NCBI RefSeq assembly: GCF_900107965.1
Contig: NZ_FNVU01000003.1
Span: 1 to 64,000, forward strand
From: Actinacidiphila yanglinensis
GTDB lineage: Bacteria; Actinomycetota; Actinomycetes; Streptomycetales; Streptomycetaceae
Direction of reading: 5' to 3'
Length of the DNA stretch: 64,000 nucleotides
A program made the translations under genes and the position numbers. Below the pieces are notes generated by a model. It was given only the letters and a program-made list of their open reading frames with translations. It was not told the origin of the DNA and made no database searches. This document shows, piece by piece, positions 42,628 through 52,308 of the stretch; position 1 is the stretch's first letter; each line of letters begins with the position of its first letter.

Positions 42628-44835
42628 ATGAGCGCAGACAACGCGGTGAACGCGGAGAATGCCGCCGACATCTTCCGGCGCGGGCTGCGCCGGATCGATC
42701 TGCGCCGGATCGACCTTCGACGGCTGAGCCGGGTGGCGCTCCTGGGGAGCAACGGCCACAGCAGGGGCCGCCTGCCCGGCGCGATCGAGCATCTGATCAA
42801 GGTCCACCGCACCCGCCACCCCGAGGCCGGGCGCGATGAGGTGGAGACGCTGCGCCGCGCCTATGTCCTCGCCGAGTCCTCGCACCGCGGCCAGACCCGC
42901 AAGAGCGGCGAGCCCTACATCACCCACCCTCTCGCGGTCACCCTGATCCTCGCCGAACTCGGCGCGGAGACCACCACTTTGACCGCCTCGCTGCTCCACG
43001 ACACCGTCGAGGACACCGAGGTGACGCTCGACCAGGTCCGGCTCGGCTTCGGCGAGGAGGTCTCCTATCTCGTCGACGGGGTCACCAAGTTGGAGAAGGT
43101 CGACTACGGCGCCGCCGCCGAGCCCGAGACCTTCCGCAAGATGCTCGTCGCGACCGGCGACGACGTCCGTGTGATGTCGATCAAGCTGGCCGACCGGCTG
43201 CACAACATGCGCACCCTGGGGGTGATGCGGCCCGAGAAGCAGGCCAGGATCGCCAAGGTCACGCGTGACGTGCTCATCCCGCTCGCCGAACGCCTCGGCG
43301 TGCAGGCGCTCAAGAGCGAACTGGAGGACCTGGTCTTCGCCATCCTCCATCCCGAGGAGCACGCGGGCACCCGCGTCATGATCGAGATCGCCGCGGCCCG
43401 GCCCGATCCGCTCGCCGCCGTCGCCGAGGACCTGCGGGACGTGCTGCGCGAGGCGGGCATCACCGCCGAGGTCGGTATCCGCCCCCGCCACACCGTGTCC
43501 GTGCACCGCCTCATGCTCAAACGCGGCGTGACCGAACTGGGTGGCTGCGACTTCGGCCGCCTTCTCGTGCTCGTCGACGAGGACGCCGACTGCTACGCCG
43601 TACTCGGAGAACTCCACACCTGTTTCACCCCTGTCATCGCCGAGTTCAAGGACTTCATCGCCGCTCCCAAGTTCAACCTCTACCAATCCCTCCATACGGC
43701 CGTTGCCGACCGGCACGGCCGGGTTGCCGAAGTGCTGGTGCGCACCCGGCGGATGCACCGGGTCGCCGAGGCCGGTGTGATCGCCCTGGGCAACCCCCAC
43801 GCGTCCGAGGCGCCACAAGGTGCCGAGACAGCCGTTGCCGATGGTGAAGGCGGGGACGGCTGGGCCGACCCCGACCCCACCCAGCCGGGCTGGCTCGCGC
43901 GGCTGCTGGAGTGGCAGCGCTCCGCACCCGATCCCGACACCTTCTGGACGGCGCTGCGCGACGACCTCGCCCAGGACCGCGAGATCACCGTCTTCACCCG
44001 CCAGGACGGCGACGCCTCCGGCACGCTCCGGCTGCCCGCGGGCGCCAGCTGCGTGGACGCCGCCTATGCGGTGCACGGCGAGGCCGGCCATGCCTGCCTC
44101 GGCGCACGGGTCAACGGCAGGCTGGCCCCGCTGAGCACCCGGCTGCGCGACGGCGACGCCCTCCAGCTCCTGATGGACGATGCCGCCGGCACGACGCCGG
44201 ATCCCGAAGGCCCGGACCCGGAGTGGCTGGAGCATGCCACCACCCCGGCCGCCCGGATCGCCATCACCGGCTGGCTGGCCCTGCATCCCGGGGGGGCCGG
44301 CGAGGATCGGCCGGCCGCGGCGCCCGCCGCCCGCCCCGCGCCGGCAACCGGCAGCGCGCCCGACGCCGAACCGGTCGCGGTGACCGACCTGCCCGACGCG
44401 ACGGTGCGGTTGGCGCGCTGCTGCACCCCGGTGCCGCCCGACCGCGTGACGGGCTTCGTGATCCGCGGCGGCACCGTCGCCGTACACCGGGAGGGCTGTC
44501 CGGCCGGCTCGCGCATGGCCGCCTCCGGGCGGGCGGCCGTGCCCGTCCGATGGCGCGACGGCACCCCCTCGGGGAACTTCCGCGCCACCGTCCTCGCCGA
44601 GGCGCTCGGCCGCCCGAGGCTGCTGGCCGACCTCACCGAGGTCATCGCCGGCCAGGGGATCGGCATCGTCGCCGCTGCCGTGGAGCCGCCGCAGGAGCAC
44701 CGCGTCCGGCACACCTACACCGTGGAGCTGCCCGCGCCCCAGGCCCTTGCGGACCTGATGCGGGCGATGAGATCGGTGCCGGGCGTGTACGACGTGTACC
44801 GCGCTCAGCCTGCTGTCGTTGCTTCTCGTCCTTGA
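42628..44835 (+). CDS. rshA: RelA/SpoT homologue (RshA type)
   Basis: 735 residues. The HD hydrolase domain (about 60-220) has all metal-site motifs: SHRGQTRKSGEPYITHP, LLHDTVEDT and KLADRLHNM. The synthetase region (about 260-390) is diverged: RHTVSVHRLMLKRG replaces the usual RPKHLYSIYRKM, and CDFGRLLVLVDED replaces YDLLAIRVIVD, though FKDFIAAPKFNLYQSLHT remains. TGS (about 435-500), a linker, and a C-terminal ACT domain follow. It probably hydrolyses (p)ppGpp, with weak or absent synthesis. This fits the second Rsh (RshA) of S. coelicolor, not the main RelA. GGGAGG (42617-42622) is the ribosome site. Confidence 0.9.
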   Translation: MSADNAVNAENAADIFRRGLRRIDLRRIDLRRLSRVALLGSNGHSRGRLPGAIEHLIKVHRTRHPEAGRDEVETLRRAYVLAESSHRGQTRKSGEPYITHPLAVTLILAELGAETTTLTASLLHDTVEDTEVTLDQVRLGFGEEVSYLVDGVTKLEKVDYGAAAEPETFRKMLVATGDDVRVMSIKLADRLHNMRTLGVMRPEKQARIAKVTRDVLIPLAERLGVQALKSELEDLVFAILHPEEHAGTRVMIEIAAARPDPLAAVAEDLRDVLREAGITAEVGIRPRHTVSVHRLMLKRGVTELGGCDFGRLLVLVDEDADCYAVLGELHTCFTPVIAEFKDFIAAPKFNLYQSLHTAVADRHGRVAEVLVRTRRMHRVAEAGVIALGNPHASEAPQGAETAVADGEGGDGWADPDPTQPGWLARLLEWQRSAPDPDTFWTALRDDLAQDREITVFTRQDGDASGTLRLPAGASCVDAAYAVHGEAGHACLGARVNGRLAPLSTRLRDGDALQLLMDDAAGTTPDPEGPDPEWLEHATTPAARIAITGWLALHPGGAGEDRPAAAPAARPAPATGSAPDAEPVAVTDLPDATVRLARCCTPVPPDRVTGFVIRGGTVAVHREGCPAGSRMAASGRAAVPVRWRDGTPSGNFRATVLAEALGRPRLLADLTEVIAGQGIGIVAAAVEPPQEHRVRHTYTVELPAPQALADLMRAMRSVPGVYDVYRAQPAVVASRP

Positions 44836-45048
44836 TCACACTGAGTAAACGGACGGTCGCTCCACGGCGTTCCGGATTCCCGTCACTCGTGAGGGTGATC
44901 CCGTACGGATGCGTTCGGAACGCGGGATGCGGGCCCGGGACGCCCGTCGGGCCGAAAGTCACGTGACCGTTCCGCCCGGGCGTGCGACCATCGACTGTAA
45001 CGGCGCCGCTACGGTCGCCGGCCACTGAACATACGACCGAAGGACCCG

Positions 45049-46548
45049 ATGACCTCTCAAGCTCACTCCTCTTCTTCGAACAACCGCCAGCGCCTCCCGG
45101 AGAGCCTTCGGGCCGATGCCCTGATGGAAGAGGACACGGCCTGGAGTCACGACATCGACGGCGATCGGGACGGCGACCAGTTCGACCGCTCCGACCGCGC
45201 GTCCCTGCGCCGGGTCGTCGGACTCTCCACCGAGCTGGAGGACGTCACCGAGGTCGAGTACCGGCAGCTCCGCCTGGAGCGCGTGGTGCTCGTCGGGGTG
45301 TGGACCTCCGGCACCGTCGACGACGCGGAGAACTCGCTCGCCGAACTCGCCGCCCTCGCCGAGACGGCCGGCGCCGCCGTGCTCGACGGTGTGATCCAGC
45401 GCCGCGACAAGCCCGACCCGGCCACCTACATCGGCTCCGGCAAGGCGCAGGAGCTGCGGGACATCGTCGTCGAGACCGGCGCCGACACCGTGGTCTGCGA
45501 CGGTGAGCTGAGCCCCGGCCAGCTGATCCACCTCGAGGACGTCGTCAAGGTCAAAGTGGTCGACCGCACCGCGCTGATCCTGGACATCTTCGCCCAGCAC
45601 GCCAAGTCCCGAGAGGGCAAGGCACAGGTCTCGCTCGCACAGATGCAGTACATGCTGCCGAGGCTGCGCGGCTGGGGCCAGTCGCTGTCCCGGCAGATGG
45701 GTGGCGGTGGCTCGGGTTCCTCGGGCGGTGGCATGGCAACCCGTGGACCCGGTGAGACCAAGATCGAGACCGACCGGCGCCGTATCCGCGAGAAGATGGC
45801 CAAGATGCGCCGGGAGATCGCGGAGATGAAGACCAGCCGCGACCTCAAGCGCCAGGAGCGGCGCCGCCACAAGGTGCCGTCCGTGGCGATCGCCGGCTAC
45901 ACCAACGCGGGCAAGTCCTCGCTGCTCAACCGCCTCACCGGCGCCGGAGTCCTGGTGGAGAACGCCCTGTTCGCCACCCTGGACCCGACGGTCCGGCGCG
46001 CCGAGACCCCCAGCGGGCGGCTCTACACACTCACCGACACCGTGGGCTTCGTCCGGCACCTGCCCCACCACTTGGTGGAGGCGTTCCGCTCCACGATGGA
46101 GGAAGTCGCCGACGCCGACCTGATCCTTCACGTGGTGGACGGCTCGCATCCGGTGCCGGAGGAGCAACTCGCGGCGGTCCGTGAGGTGTTCCGCGATGTC
46201 GGCGCGCTCAAGGTGCCGGAGATCGTGATCGTGAACAAGGCGGACGCGGCCGACCCGCTCGTCCTGCAGCGGCTGCTGCGCGCCGAGAAGAACGCCATCG
46301 CGGTGTCCGCGCGCAGCGGGCAGGGCATCGACGTCCTGCTCGGCATGATCGACGACGAACTGCCCCGCCCTGACGTGGATGTCGAGGCACTGGTGCCCTA
46401 CACACACGGCGGGCTGGTGTCGAAGGTGCATGGCAGCGGTGAAGTGCTGTCCGAGGAGCACACCGGCGACGGCACCCTGCTGCGGGTGCGCGTGCACGAG
46501 GATCTCGCCGCCGAACTGGCGCCGTTCACCCTCGCCGCCCGGCGCTGA
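45049..46548 (+). CDS. hflX: Ribosome-associated GTPase HflX
   Basis: 499 residues. An N-terminal HflX domain with DPATYIGSGKAQEL, a Gly-rich linker (GGGGSGSSGGGMATRGPGET), a coiled coil, and a GTPase domain with G1 GYTNAGKSS, G2/G3 DTVGFVRHLPH, G4 NKAD and G5 SA. It splits stalled ribosomes, especially after heat or antibiotic stress. An acidic N-terminal extension of about 70 residues comes before the family domain. AAGGA precedes the ATG. Confidence 0.95.
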   Translation: MTSQAHSSSSNNRQRLPESLRADALMEEDTAWSHDIDGDRDGDQFDRSDRASLRRVVGLSTELEDVTEVEYRQLRLERVVLVGVWTSGTVDDAENSLAELAALAETAGAAVLDGVIQRRDKPDPATYIGSGKAQELRDIVVETGADTVVCDGELSPGQLIHLEDVVKVKVVDRTALILDIFAQHAKSREGKAQVSLAQMQYMLPRLRGWGQSLSRQMGGGGSGSSGGGMATRGPGETKIETDRRRIREKMAKMRREIAEMKTSRDLKRQERRRHKVPSVAIAGYTNAGKSSLLNRLTGAGVLVENALFATLDPTVRRAETPSGRLYTLTDTVGFVRHLPHHLVEAFRSTMEEVADADLILHVVDGSHPVPEEQLAAVREVFRDVGALKVPEIVIVNKADAADPLVLQRLLRAEKNAIAVSARSGQGIDVLLGMIDDELPRPDVDVEALVPYTHGGLVSKVHGSGEVLSEEHTGDGTLLRVRVHEDLAAELAPFTLAARR

Positions 46549-46611
46549 CCGGGCGGCGAGCCGGCCGGCCCGCGGTGCGGCGCAGGAACCCCGCAGCAAA
46601 GGTCACGCACC

Positions 46612-46655
46612 AAAGGTAAGGACCCGCCTCCTGGAGGCGGGTCCTTACCTTTTCG
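46612..46655 (+). terminator. Strong terminator between hflX and protease gene
   Basis: A perfect 20-bp inverted repeat with almost no loop (AAAGGTAAGGACCCGCCTCC at 46612-46631, its complement at 46633-46652), followed by T. It stops hflX transcription and, being symmetrical and between convergent genes, may also act on the reverse-strand protease gene. Confidence 0.9.
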
Positions 46656-46673
46656 TCAGGGGCTCCGCAGCGC

Positions 46674-47849
46674 TCAGCTGAACTTCTTGCTCACCGCGTC
46701 GTACAGCGTCTTTGCGTCCTCGCCCAGCCGGGGTCCCGCCAGCCATGTCGCCGTCACCGGGCCGATGGAGGTGTTGCTGACCAGCCCCGTCTTCCCGTCC
46801 GGCATCTTGGCGAACCACCCGCCGCCGGACGCGCCCCCGGTCATGGTGCAGCCGAGCCGGTACTCCGTGGGCGCCGAGGCGAGCAGCGACAGCCGTCCCG
46901 GCTTGCCCTGGCACGCGTACATCCGCTGCCCGTCGTAGGGCTCCTCGGCCGGGTAGCCCCACGCGCCGATCGTCTGGATCTGCGTGGTCGAGGGAGCGTC
47001 GAACCAGACCGGCATCGCCGCGCCGACCGTCTCCTGGAGCGACTTGCCGCCCGAGCCCTTCGCGGGCGTCACGTGCAGCACCGCGAAGTCGTAGGGCGAG
47101 CCGCCGCCGCCCTCCTCGGAACCGGTCTGCATCCACTGGTCCGACGTGCTGGCCCAGTCCGCCCACCACACGCCGTACGGCGCCAGCTTGTCCAGGCTCG
47201 CGTTCGCCAGCGCCGCCGCGCTCTGGCCGCCGTCGTTGTAATCCGGCACGAAGGCGATGTTGCGATACCAGCCGCCGTCCTTGCCGGCGTGCACGCAGTG
47301 CCCGGCCGTCCACACCAGGTTCGACTTGCCCGGGTGCGCCGGGTCGTCCACCACGGTGGCGGAGCAGACCATCGGCCCCTTCGGGCTGTCGAAGAAGAGC
47401 TTGCCGACCGCCGGGGCACTGTCGTGGTAAGGCGTGCTGACCTTCTCGGCCGCCTCGGGCGCCGGCACCGGGTCGGTCTTGCCCATGTCGGCGGGGACGT
47501 CAGCGGGCACCTGCTTGTCGTCCTGGTCGGCGCCCTTCATCCGGTCGTCGCTCCACAGACCGTCGATCACCGGGTTGACGAAGTCCTGCGCCTTGCGCAG
47601 CCACGTCGACTTGTCCCAGTTCTTCCAACCGCCGTCCTTGTACGCCTGCTCCCACTTCTTCAGGTCGCCGAGACCCGTGGGCAGCGACGTCGGCAGTCCG
47701 GGCAGCGTGCTCCCGCCGGTCTTGACGCTGCTCGGCGTCGTCGTCGCTCTGCTGTCCGCGCTGTTCCCGGACGCCCCGCACGCGGTGGCCGCGCCCGCGA
47801 GAAGTGCGGCGGCCGCCACGGCGATCAGCGGCCTGCGTATCGATGGCAT
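46674..47849 (-). CDS. Secreted trypsin-like serine protease (probable lipoprotein)
   Basis: 391 residues. A signal sequence with LIAVAAAALLAGAATAC, where the Cys at about residue 24 could be a weak lipobox. A Ser/Thr-rich spacer and an alpha-helical region with Trp precede a chymotrypsin-fold domain (about 145-385). The triad is visible: His in VWTAGHCVH, Asp in SPYDFAVLHV, Ser in TGGASGGGWF. A GGGG stretch just before the Asp loop is unusual. It should act outside the cell membrane; the substrate is unknown. ATG 47849 is chosen for its basic N-region; AGGGGGA lies 11 bases upstream. It is divergent from the siderophore genes. Confidence 0.88.
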   Translation of the reverse strand: MPSIRRPLIAVAAAALLAGAATACGASGNSADSRATTTPSSVKTGGSTLPGLPTSLPTGLGDLKKWEQAYKDGGWKNWDKSTWLRKAQDFVNPVIDGLWSDDRMKGADQDDKQVPADVPADMGKTDPVPAPEAAEKVSTPYHDSAPAVGKLFFDSPKGPMVCSATVVDDPAHPGKSNLVWTAGHCVHAGKDGGWYRNIAFVPDYNDGGQSAAALANASLDKLAPYGVWWADWASTSDQWMQTGSEEGGGGSPYDFAVLHVTPAKGSGGKSLQETVGAAMPVWFDAPSTTQIQTIGAWGYPAEEPYDGQRMYACQGKPGRLSLLASAPTEYRLGCTMTGGASGGGWFAKMPDGKTGLVSNTSIGPVTATWLAGPRLGEDAKTLYDAVSKKFS

Positions 47850-47959
47850 GGACGTATGTCCCCCTGTGTGGTGCGTTCCTGGCTCGTGTGGTGCCTGATT
47901 CATTGACGGCGCCGGGAGAGCGGACGGTTCCAGCGGAAAGTGCGAGCACGGCCCGTGAT

Positions 47960-47972
47960 CGGTCAGTGACCG
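47960..47972. promoter_or_regulatory. Palindrome upstream of siderophore aminotransferase
   Basis: CGGTCAGTGACCG is a perfect 13-base palindrome in the 181-base gap between the divergent protease and siderophore genes. It could be an operator. It does not resemble the DmdR/IdeR iron box, and no clear iron box was found in this gap. Confidence 0.35.
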
Positions 47973-48030
47973 CGTCGTTAGTACGGATGGGGGACAGACG
48001 GACGGAACGCCGAGCAGGAGGAGAGCACAC

Positions 48031-49503
48031 GTGGCGGCCACTTCGAGCGTGCCGGGACAACTCACGGCACCCGCCGAAGACTTCGGTTCGGGGGAGGCGA
48101 TCCTGTACAGGCAGGCGCAGCGCGAGTCCGCGGCGCGCACCTATGCGAGGTCGCTGCCCGTGGTGCCGGTCCGGGCCCGCGGGATGACCGTGGAGGGTGC
48201 CGACGGCCGCCGGTACCTGGACTGCCTGTCGGGCGCCGGCACCCTGGCGCTCGGCCACAACCACCCCGCCGTCCTGGAGGCGATCCGGCGGGTACTGGAC
48301 TCCGGAGCGCCGCTGCACGTGCTGGACCTCGCCACGCCGGTGAAGGACGAGTTCACCACCGCCCTCTTCGAGACACTGCCTCCCGCCCTCGCCGACCACG
48401 GACGGATCCAGTTCTGCGGGCCGGCCGGCACCGACGCGGTCGAGGCCGCCATCAAACTCGCCCGAATCGCCACCGGCCGCGCGGGGCTGCTCGCCTTCTC
48501 CGGCGCCTACCACGGCATGACGGCCGCGGCCCTCGCCGCCACCGGTGACACCGAGGCGCGCGCCGTCGTGGAGTCGGACAGCCGCGTCACCCGCCTGCCG
48601 TACCCCTACGACTACCGCTGCCCGTTCGGAACCGGCGGTGAGCGAGGCGCCGAGCTGTCCGCCCGCCTGACCGCCAGCCTGCTCGACGACCCCAAGGGCG
48701 GGGTGCAGCACCCCGCCGCCATGCTGGTGGAGCCGGTGCAGGGCGAGGGCGGTGTCATCCCGGCGCCGAACGACTGGCTGCGCCGCATGCGCGAGATCAC
48801 CGCGGCGCGCGGCATCCCCCTGATCGCCGACGAGGTGCAGACCGGGGTCGGGCGCACCGGCACCTTCTGGGCTGTGGAGCGCAGCGGCATCGTGCCGGAC
48901 GTCATGGTGCTGTCCAAGGCCATCGGCGGCAGCCTGCCGCTCGCGGTGATTGTCTACCGCGAGGAACTGGACGCCTGGCACCCAGGCGCCCACGCCGGCA
49001 CGTTCCGCGGCAACCAGCTCGCCATGGCAGCGGGCACCGCCACGCTCCGCTTCGTCGCGCGGCACGCCCTGCACGAGCGCGCCGAGGCGGTCGGTTCCCG
49101 CATGCTGTGCCGGCTGCGCGGCCTGGCCGCCCACCACAGCTGCATCGGCGACGTCCGCGGCCACGGACTGATGATCGGCGTCGAACTCGTCGACGCCGAC
49201 GCCGCACCCGACGACTACGGCGCGCTGCCCGCCGCGCCCCGCCTCGCCGCGCGCGTCCAGCAGGAGGCGCTGCGGCGCGGCCTGATCATCGAGCTGGGCG
49301 GTCGCCATGCCAGCGTCGTACGGCTGCTGCCCCCGTTGACCATCACCGACGAGCAGGCCGAAGCCGTGCTGGACCGGCTCGCCGACGCCATCGAGGCCGC
49401 CGGCAGGCCCGAGTCCGGGAGCCGCAGTGACTCAAGGGGTGCAACGGCCACGGGGGTCGATCCGGTGCGCAGCGGAGGCGTCCGGACGGCAGGCGCCCCG
49501 TGA
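48031..49503 (+). CDS. Diaminobutyrate-2-oxoglutarate transaminase-like (siderophore)
   Basis: 490 residues, class III PLP aminotransferase. PLP-site motifs: GTDAVEAAIKLAR, YHGMT, EPVQGEGG, DEVQTGVGRTG and the Schiff-base Lys in VLSKAIGGSLP. It resembles the diaminobutyrate 4-aminotransferases of siderophore and ectoine routes (RhbA, EctB), which turn aspartate semialdehyde and glutamate into L-2,4-diaminobutyrate. About 30 low-complexity residues follow the domain. GTG start with AGGAGGAG seven bases upstream. It opens a same-strand run with two IucA/IucC genes and an acyltransferase, so it most likely supplies the diamine building block. Confidence 0.85.
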   Translation: MAATSSVPGQLTAPAEDFGSGEAILYRQAQRESAARTYARSLPVVPVRARGMTVEGADGRRYLDCLSGAGTLALGHNHPAVLEAIRRVLDSGAPLHVLDLATPVKDEFTTALFETLPPALADHGRIQFCGPAGTDAVEAAIKLARIATGRAGLLAFSGAYHGMTAAALAATGDTEARAVVESDSRVTRLPYPYDYRCPFGTGGERGAELSARLTASLLDDPKGGVQHPAAMLVEPVQGEGGVIPAPNDWLRRMREITAARGIPLIADEVQTGVGRTGTFWAVERSGIVPDVMVLSKAIGGSLPLAVIVYREELDAWHPGAHAGTFRGNQLAMAAGTATLRFVARHALHERAEAVGSRMLCRLRGLAAHHSCIGDVRGHGLMIGVELVDADAAPDDYGALPAAPRLAARVQQEALRRGLIIELGGRHASVVRLLPPLTITDEQAEAVLDRLADAIEAAGRPESGSRSDSRGATATGVDPVRSGGVRTAGAP

Positions 49504-49692
49504 GGCCTGACCCGCGACGCGAGCAGCCCCGCCGCGCGATGCCGCATCCCCCTGCCGACCGCTTCAGCACCGTGTCGCGGACCGACCACCGTGTCGCCCC
49601 GCACCACCGGTGCGCCGCTTCCCATCCCCCCGCAGCACACCATCGCACCACCGCAGCGCAGCTCTGCCGTACCGACAAGTGAGGCCCCAGGC

Positions 49693-51516
49693 ATGACCGC
49701 ACCCGTGGACCCCGCCGGCCCCGACAGCCATGGCACCGCCACCTCCGTGCCACCTCAACGGACACGCTCCGTCCGCGTCGTCAACAGTCCCGACCCCTTG
49801 GCGCGCGACGAGCCGTACGCCGTGGCCGACGCGGCCGGCACCGAGGCGCTCCTGCGCTGCTGGACCCGTGAGAAGGGGTTGCCGAAGCCGGTCGACGGGC
49901 TGCTGAGGGTGCCGCTGCCGGCCGCGGGCACCGAGGCCGGCGCGGTCGTCCACCACTGGTCGGCCACCGGCCACCACCGCTTCGGCCCCGCTCGTCTGAC
50001 CGCCGCCGACCAGCGCCCGCTGACGGCGGTCGAGCTGGCCGCCCTGCTGGCCCGGGAGAGCGGTGCCGAGCCCGCCGAGGGGGCCGAACTGGTCGCCAGG
50101 GTGGCCGACTCGGTGCGCCGCACCGCCGTCTTCGTCACCGACCGGCGCGAACGCCCCGGCGGCACCGACCCCGAGCTTCCGTTCCTCGACTCCGAGCAGG
50201 CGCTCATCCTCGGCCATCCGCTGCACCCGACGCCCAAGAGCCGCGATGGCCTGGGCGACGCCGAGGCGGCGGCCTTCTCCCCCGAGTTGCGCGGCGCCTT
50301 CCCGCTGCACTGGCTCGCGGTGGACCACTCCGTGCTCGCCACCGACTCGGCCTGGACCGACCGTGGCCGCACCGTCCCGGCACCCGACCTGCTCGCCGCC
50401 CTTGCCGGCCCCTCCCTGGCCCTGCCCGCTGGCACCGCGCCCCTGCCGCTGCACCCGTGGCAGGCCCGCGAGATCCGCCATCGGCCCGCCGTGCAGGCAC
50501 TGTTCGACGCGGGGCTGCTGCACGACCTCGGGCCCTGCGGGGACGACTGGCACCCCACCTCCTCGGTCCGCACGGTCTACCGGCCGGGCGCCCCGGCCAT
50601 GTTGAAGCTCTCGCTGGCCCTACGCATCACCAACTCCCGCCGGGAGAACCTCCGCAAGGAACTGCTGCGGGGCACCGAGGTGCACCGGCTGCTGCGCAGC
50701 GGGCTGGCGGCCCGCTGGCACCAGGCCCACCCGCGGTTCGACATCGTCCGCGACCCCGCCTGGCTGGGCGTCGACGACCGGGACGGGCGCCCGGTCATCG
50801 GCCTGGACGCCGCCCTGCGGCACAGCCCCTTCGGCCCCGGTACGCAGGCGCACTGCGTGGCCGGACTGACCTCCCCGCGGCCCTGGCCGGGGGTGGCCGC
50901 GCCGGCGCTGGTGTCCCTGCTGGCGGCGCTGGTCGGCCGCCTCTCCGAGCGCACCGGGCGGCCGGGGACGGCGGTCGCCACCGAGTGGTTCCTGCGCTAC
51001 CTGGACGCGGTGGTCCGACCGGTCCTGTGGCTCGACGGCGAGGCGGGCATCGCCCTGGAGGCGCACCAGCAGAACACCCTGGTGCTGCTCGACGCCGAGG
51101 GCTGGCCCTGCGGCGGCCACTACCGCGACAACCAGGGGTACTACTTCCGCGAGTCGCACCGCGACGCGCTGGAGGGGCAACTGCCCGGCATCGGGGCGCA
51201 CAGCGACACCTTCGTGTCCGACGAGGTGGCGGACGAGCGCTTCGCGTACTACCTCGGCATCAACAACGTGCTCGGCCTGATCGGCGCCTTCGGGGCGCAG
51301 CGGCTCGCTGACGAGGAAGTGCTGCTCGCCGCCTTCCGCCGCTTCCTCGGCGCCGCGGCGCACGGTCCGAGCAGCCTGCCCGACCGCCTGCTGCACAGCC
51401 CGCACCTGCGCTGCAAGGCGAACCTGCTGACGCGGTTGCACGGAATGGACGAGCTCGTCGGGCCGGTCGACACCCAGTCCGTGTACGTCACCCTGCCCAA
51501 TCCGCTGGCCCGCTGA
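49693..51516 (+). CDS. IucA/IucC-family NRPS-independent siderophore synthetase 1
   Basis: 607 residues. Family motifs: HPWQARE (about 255), the nucleotide-binding region SSVRTVYRPGAPAMLKLSLALRITNSRR (in two parts), and EAHQQNTLVLLD (about 458). These enzymes use ATP to join a carboxylate such as citrate or succinate with an amine or hydroxylamine. Which substrate type this one uses cannot be told from sequence alone. ATG 49693 has GAGG eight bases upstream; the frame opens earlier. The gap of about 190 bases after the aminotransferase may hold a promoter. Confidence 0.9.
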   Translation: MTAPVDPAGPDSHGTATSVPPQRTRSVRVVNSPDPLARDEPYAVADAAGTEALLRCWTREKGLPKPVDGLLRVPLPAAGTEAGAVVHHWSATGHHRFGPARLTAADQRPLTAVELAALLARESGAEPAEGAELVARVADSVRRTAVFVTDRRERPGGTDPELPFLDSEQALILGHPLHPTPKSRDGLGDAEAAAFSPELRGAFPLHWLAVDHSVLATDSAWTDRGRTVPAPDLLAALAGPSLALPAGTAPLPLHPWQAREIRHRPAVQALFDAGLLHDLGPCGDDWHPTSSVRTVYRPGAPAMLKLSLALRITNSRRENLRKELLRGTEVHRLLRSGLAARWHQAHPRFDIVRDPAWLGVDDRDGRPVIGLDAALRHSPFGPGTQAHCVAGLTSPRPWPGVAAPALVSLLAALVGRLSERTGRPGTAVATEWFLRYLDAVVRPVLWLDGEAGIALEAHQQNTLVLLDAEGWPCGGHYRDNQGYYFRESHRDALEGQLPGIGAHSDTFVSDEVADERFAYYLGINNVLGLIGAFGAQRLADEEVLLAAFRRFLGAAAHGPSSLPDRLLHSPHLRCKANLLTRLHGMDELVGPVDTQSVYVTLPNPLAR

Positions 51517-51597
51517 GCGGCTCACCGCAGCCGCCCGGCCACTACGCCCCTCGCCCGCGCGCCCTTCCGCGCCCGCCCGGGACAGGAAGGAGTTCCG

Positions 51598-52308
51598 TTG
51601 CCATCCGCCGACTCCAGCACCGAGGACACCCTCGACCTGAAAATGCCACCGGAGGTCCTCGCGCTGTTCGCGGAGGGTGCGACGGAGGAACCGACGCGCG
51701 AGGCGGCGCGGTACCGAGGGGAGGACCGCGCGACGAGCGGACTGCTCGACCGCGTCGCGTCCTGGCCGTCCGCCGACACTCCCGGCGGGCAATTCCGGCT
51801 GGTCCCGGTCGACCTCGGCCGGGACCTGGAGACGATCACCCGGTGGATGAACGATCCGGCGGTAGCCGAGTTCTGGGAGCTGGCGGGCGAGCAGGGCGTC
51901 ACGGAAGCGCATCTGCGGGCCCAACTCGACGGGGACGGCCGCAGCGCGCCCTGTCTCGGTGTGCTCGACGGGGCCGCGATGAGCTACTGGGAGATCTACC
52001 GCGCCGATCTTGACCCGGTCGCCCGCTACTACCCGGCCCGGCCGCACGACACCGGGCTCCACCTGCTCATCGGCGGTGTGGGCGACCGCGCCCGCGGCCT
52101 GGGCGGCATGCTGCTGCGGGCGGTCTCCGACCTGGTGCTCGACCACCGGCCCGCCTGCGCACGGGTGATCGCGGAACCCGACCTGCGCAACACCCCCTCC
52201 GTGGCCGCCTTCCTCGCGGCCGGCTTCCGGCTGTCCGCGGAGGTCGAACTGCCGGGGAAGCGTGCGGCCCTGATGATCCGCGACCGCGCCCTGCGCGACC
52301 GGATGTGA
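51598..52308 (+). CDS. Siderophore N-acyltransferase (AlcB/IucB/RhbD type)
   Basis: 236 residues, GNAT fold in the siderophore acyltransferase group: FRLVPVDLGRDLETITRWMNDPAV, YWEIYRADLDPVARYYPA, GLHLLIGGVGDRARGLGGMLLRA (acetyl-CoA loop), and EPDLRNTPSVAAFLAAGF. Relatives acylate the N-hydroxy group of a lysine or diamine. No N-hydroxylase is encoded nearby, so the substrate may come from another locus or be a simple amine. TTG start at 51598, chosen because AGGAAGGAG ends five bases upstream and no ATG/GTG fits better. The stop nearly meets the next open frame. Confidence 0.86.
   Translation: MPSADSSTEDTLDLKMPPEVLALFAEGATEEPTREAARYRGEDRATSGLLDRVASWPSADTPGGQFRLVPVDLGRDLETITRWMNDPAVAEFWELAGEQGVTEAHLRAQLDGDGRSAPCLGVLDGAAMSYWEIYRADLDPVARYYPARPHDTGLHLLIGGVGDRARGLGGMLLRAVSDLVLDHRPACARVIAEPDLRNTPSVAAFLAAGFRLSAEVELPGKRAALMIRDRALRDRM

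Noticed and set aside
47850..48030. An iron box (TTAGGTTAGGCTCACCTAA type) before the siderophore genes
   Set aside because: No match by eye; only an unrelated palindrome is present.
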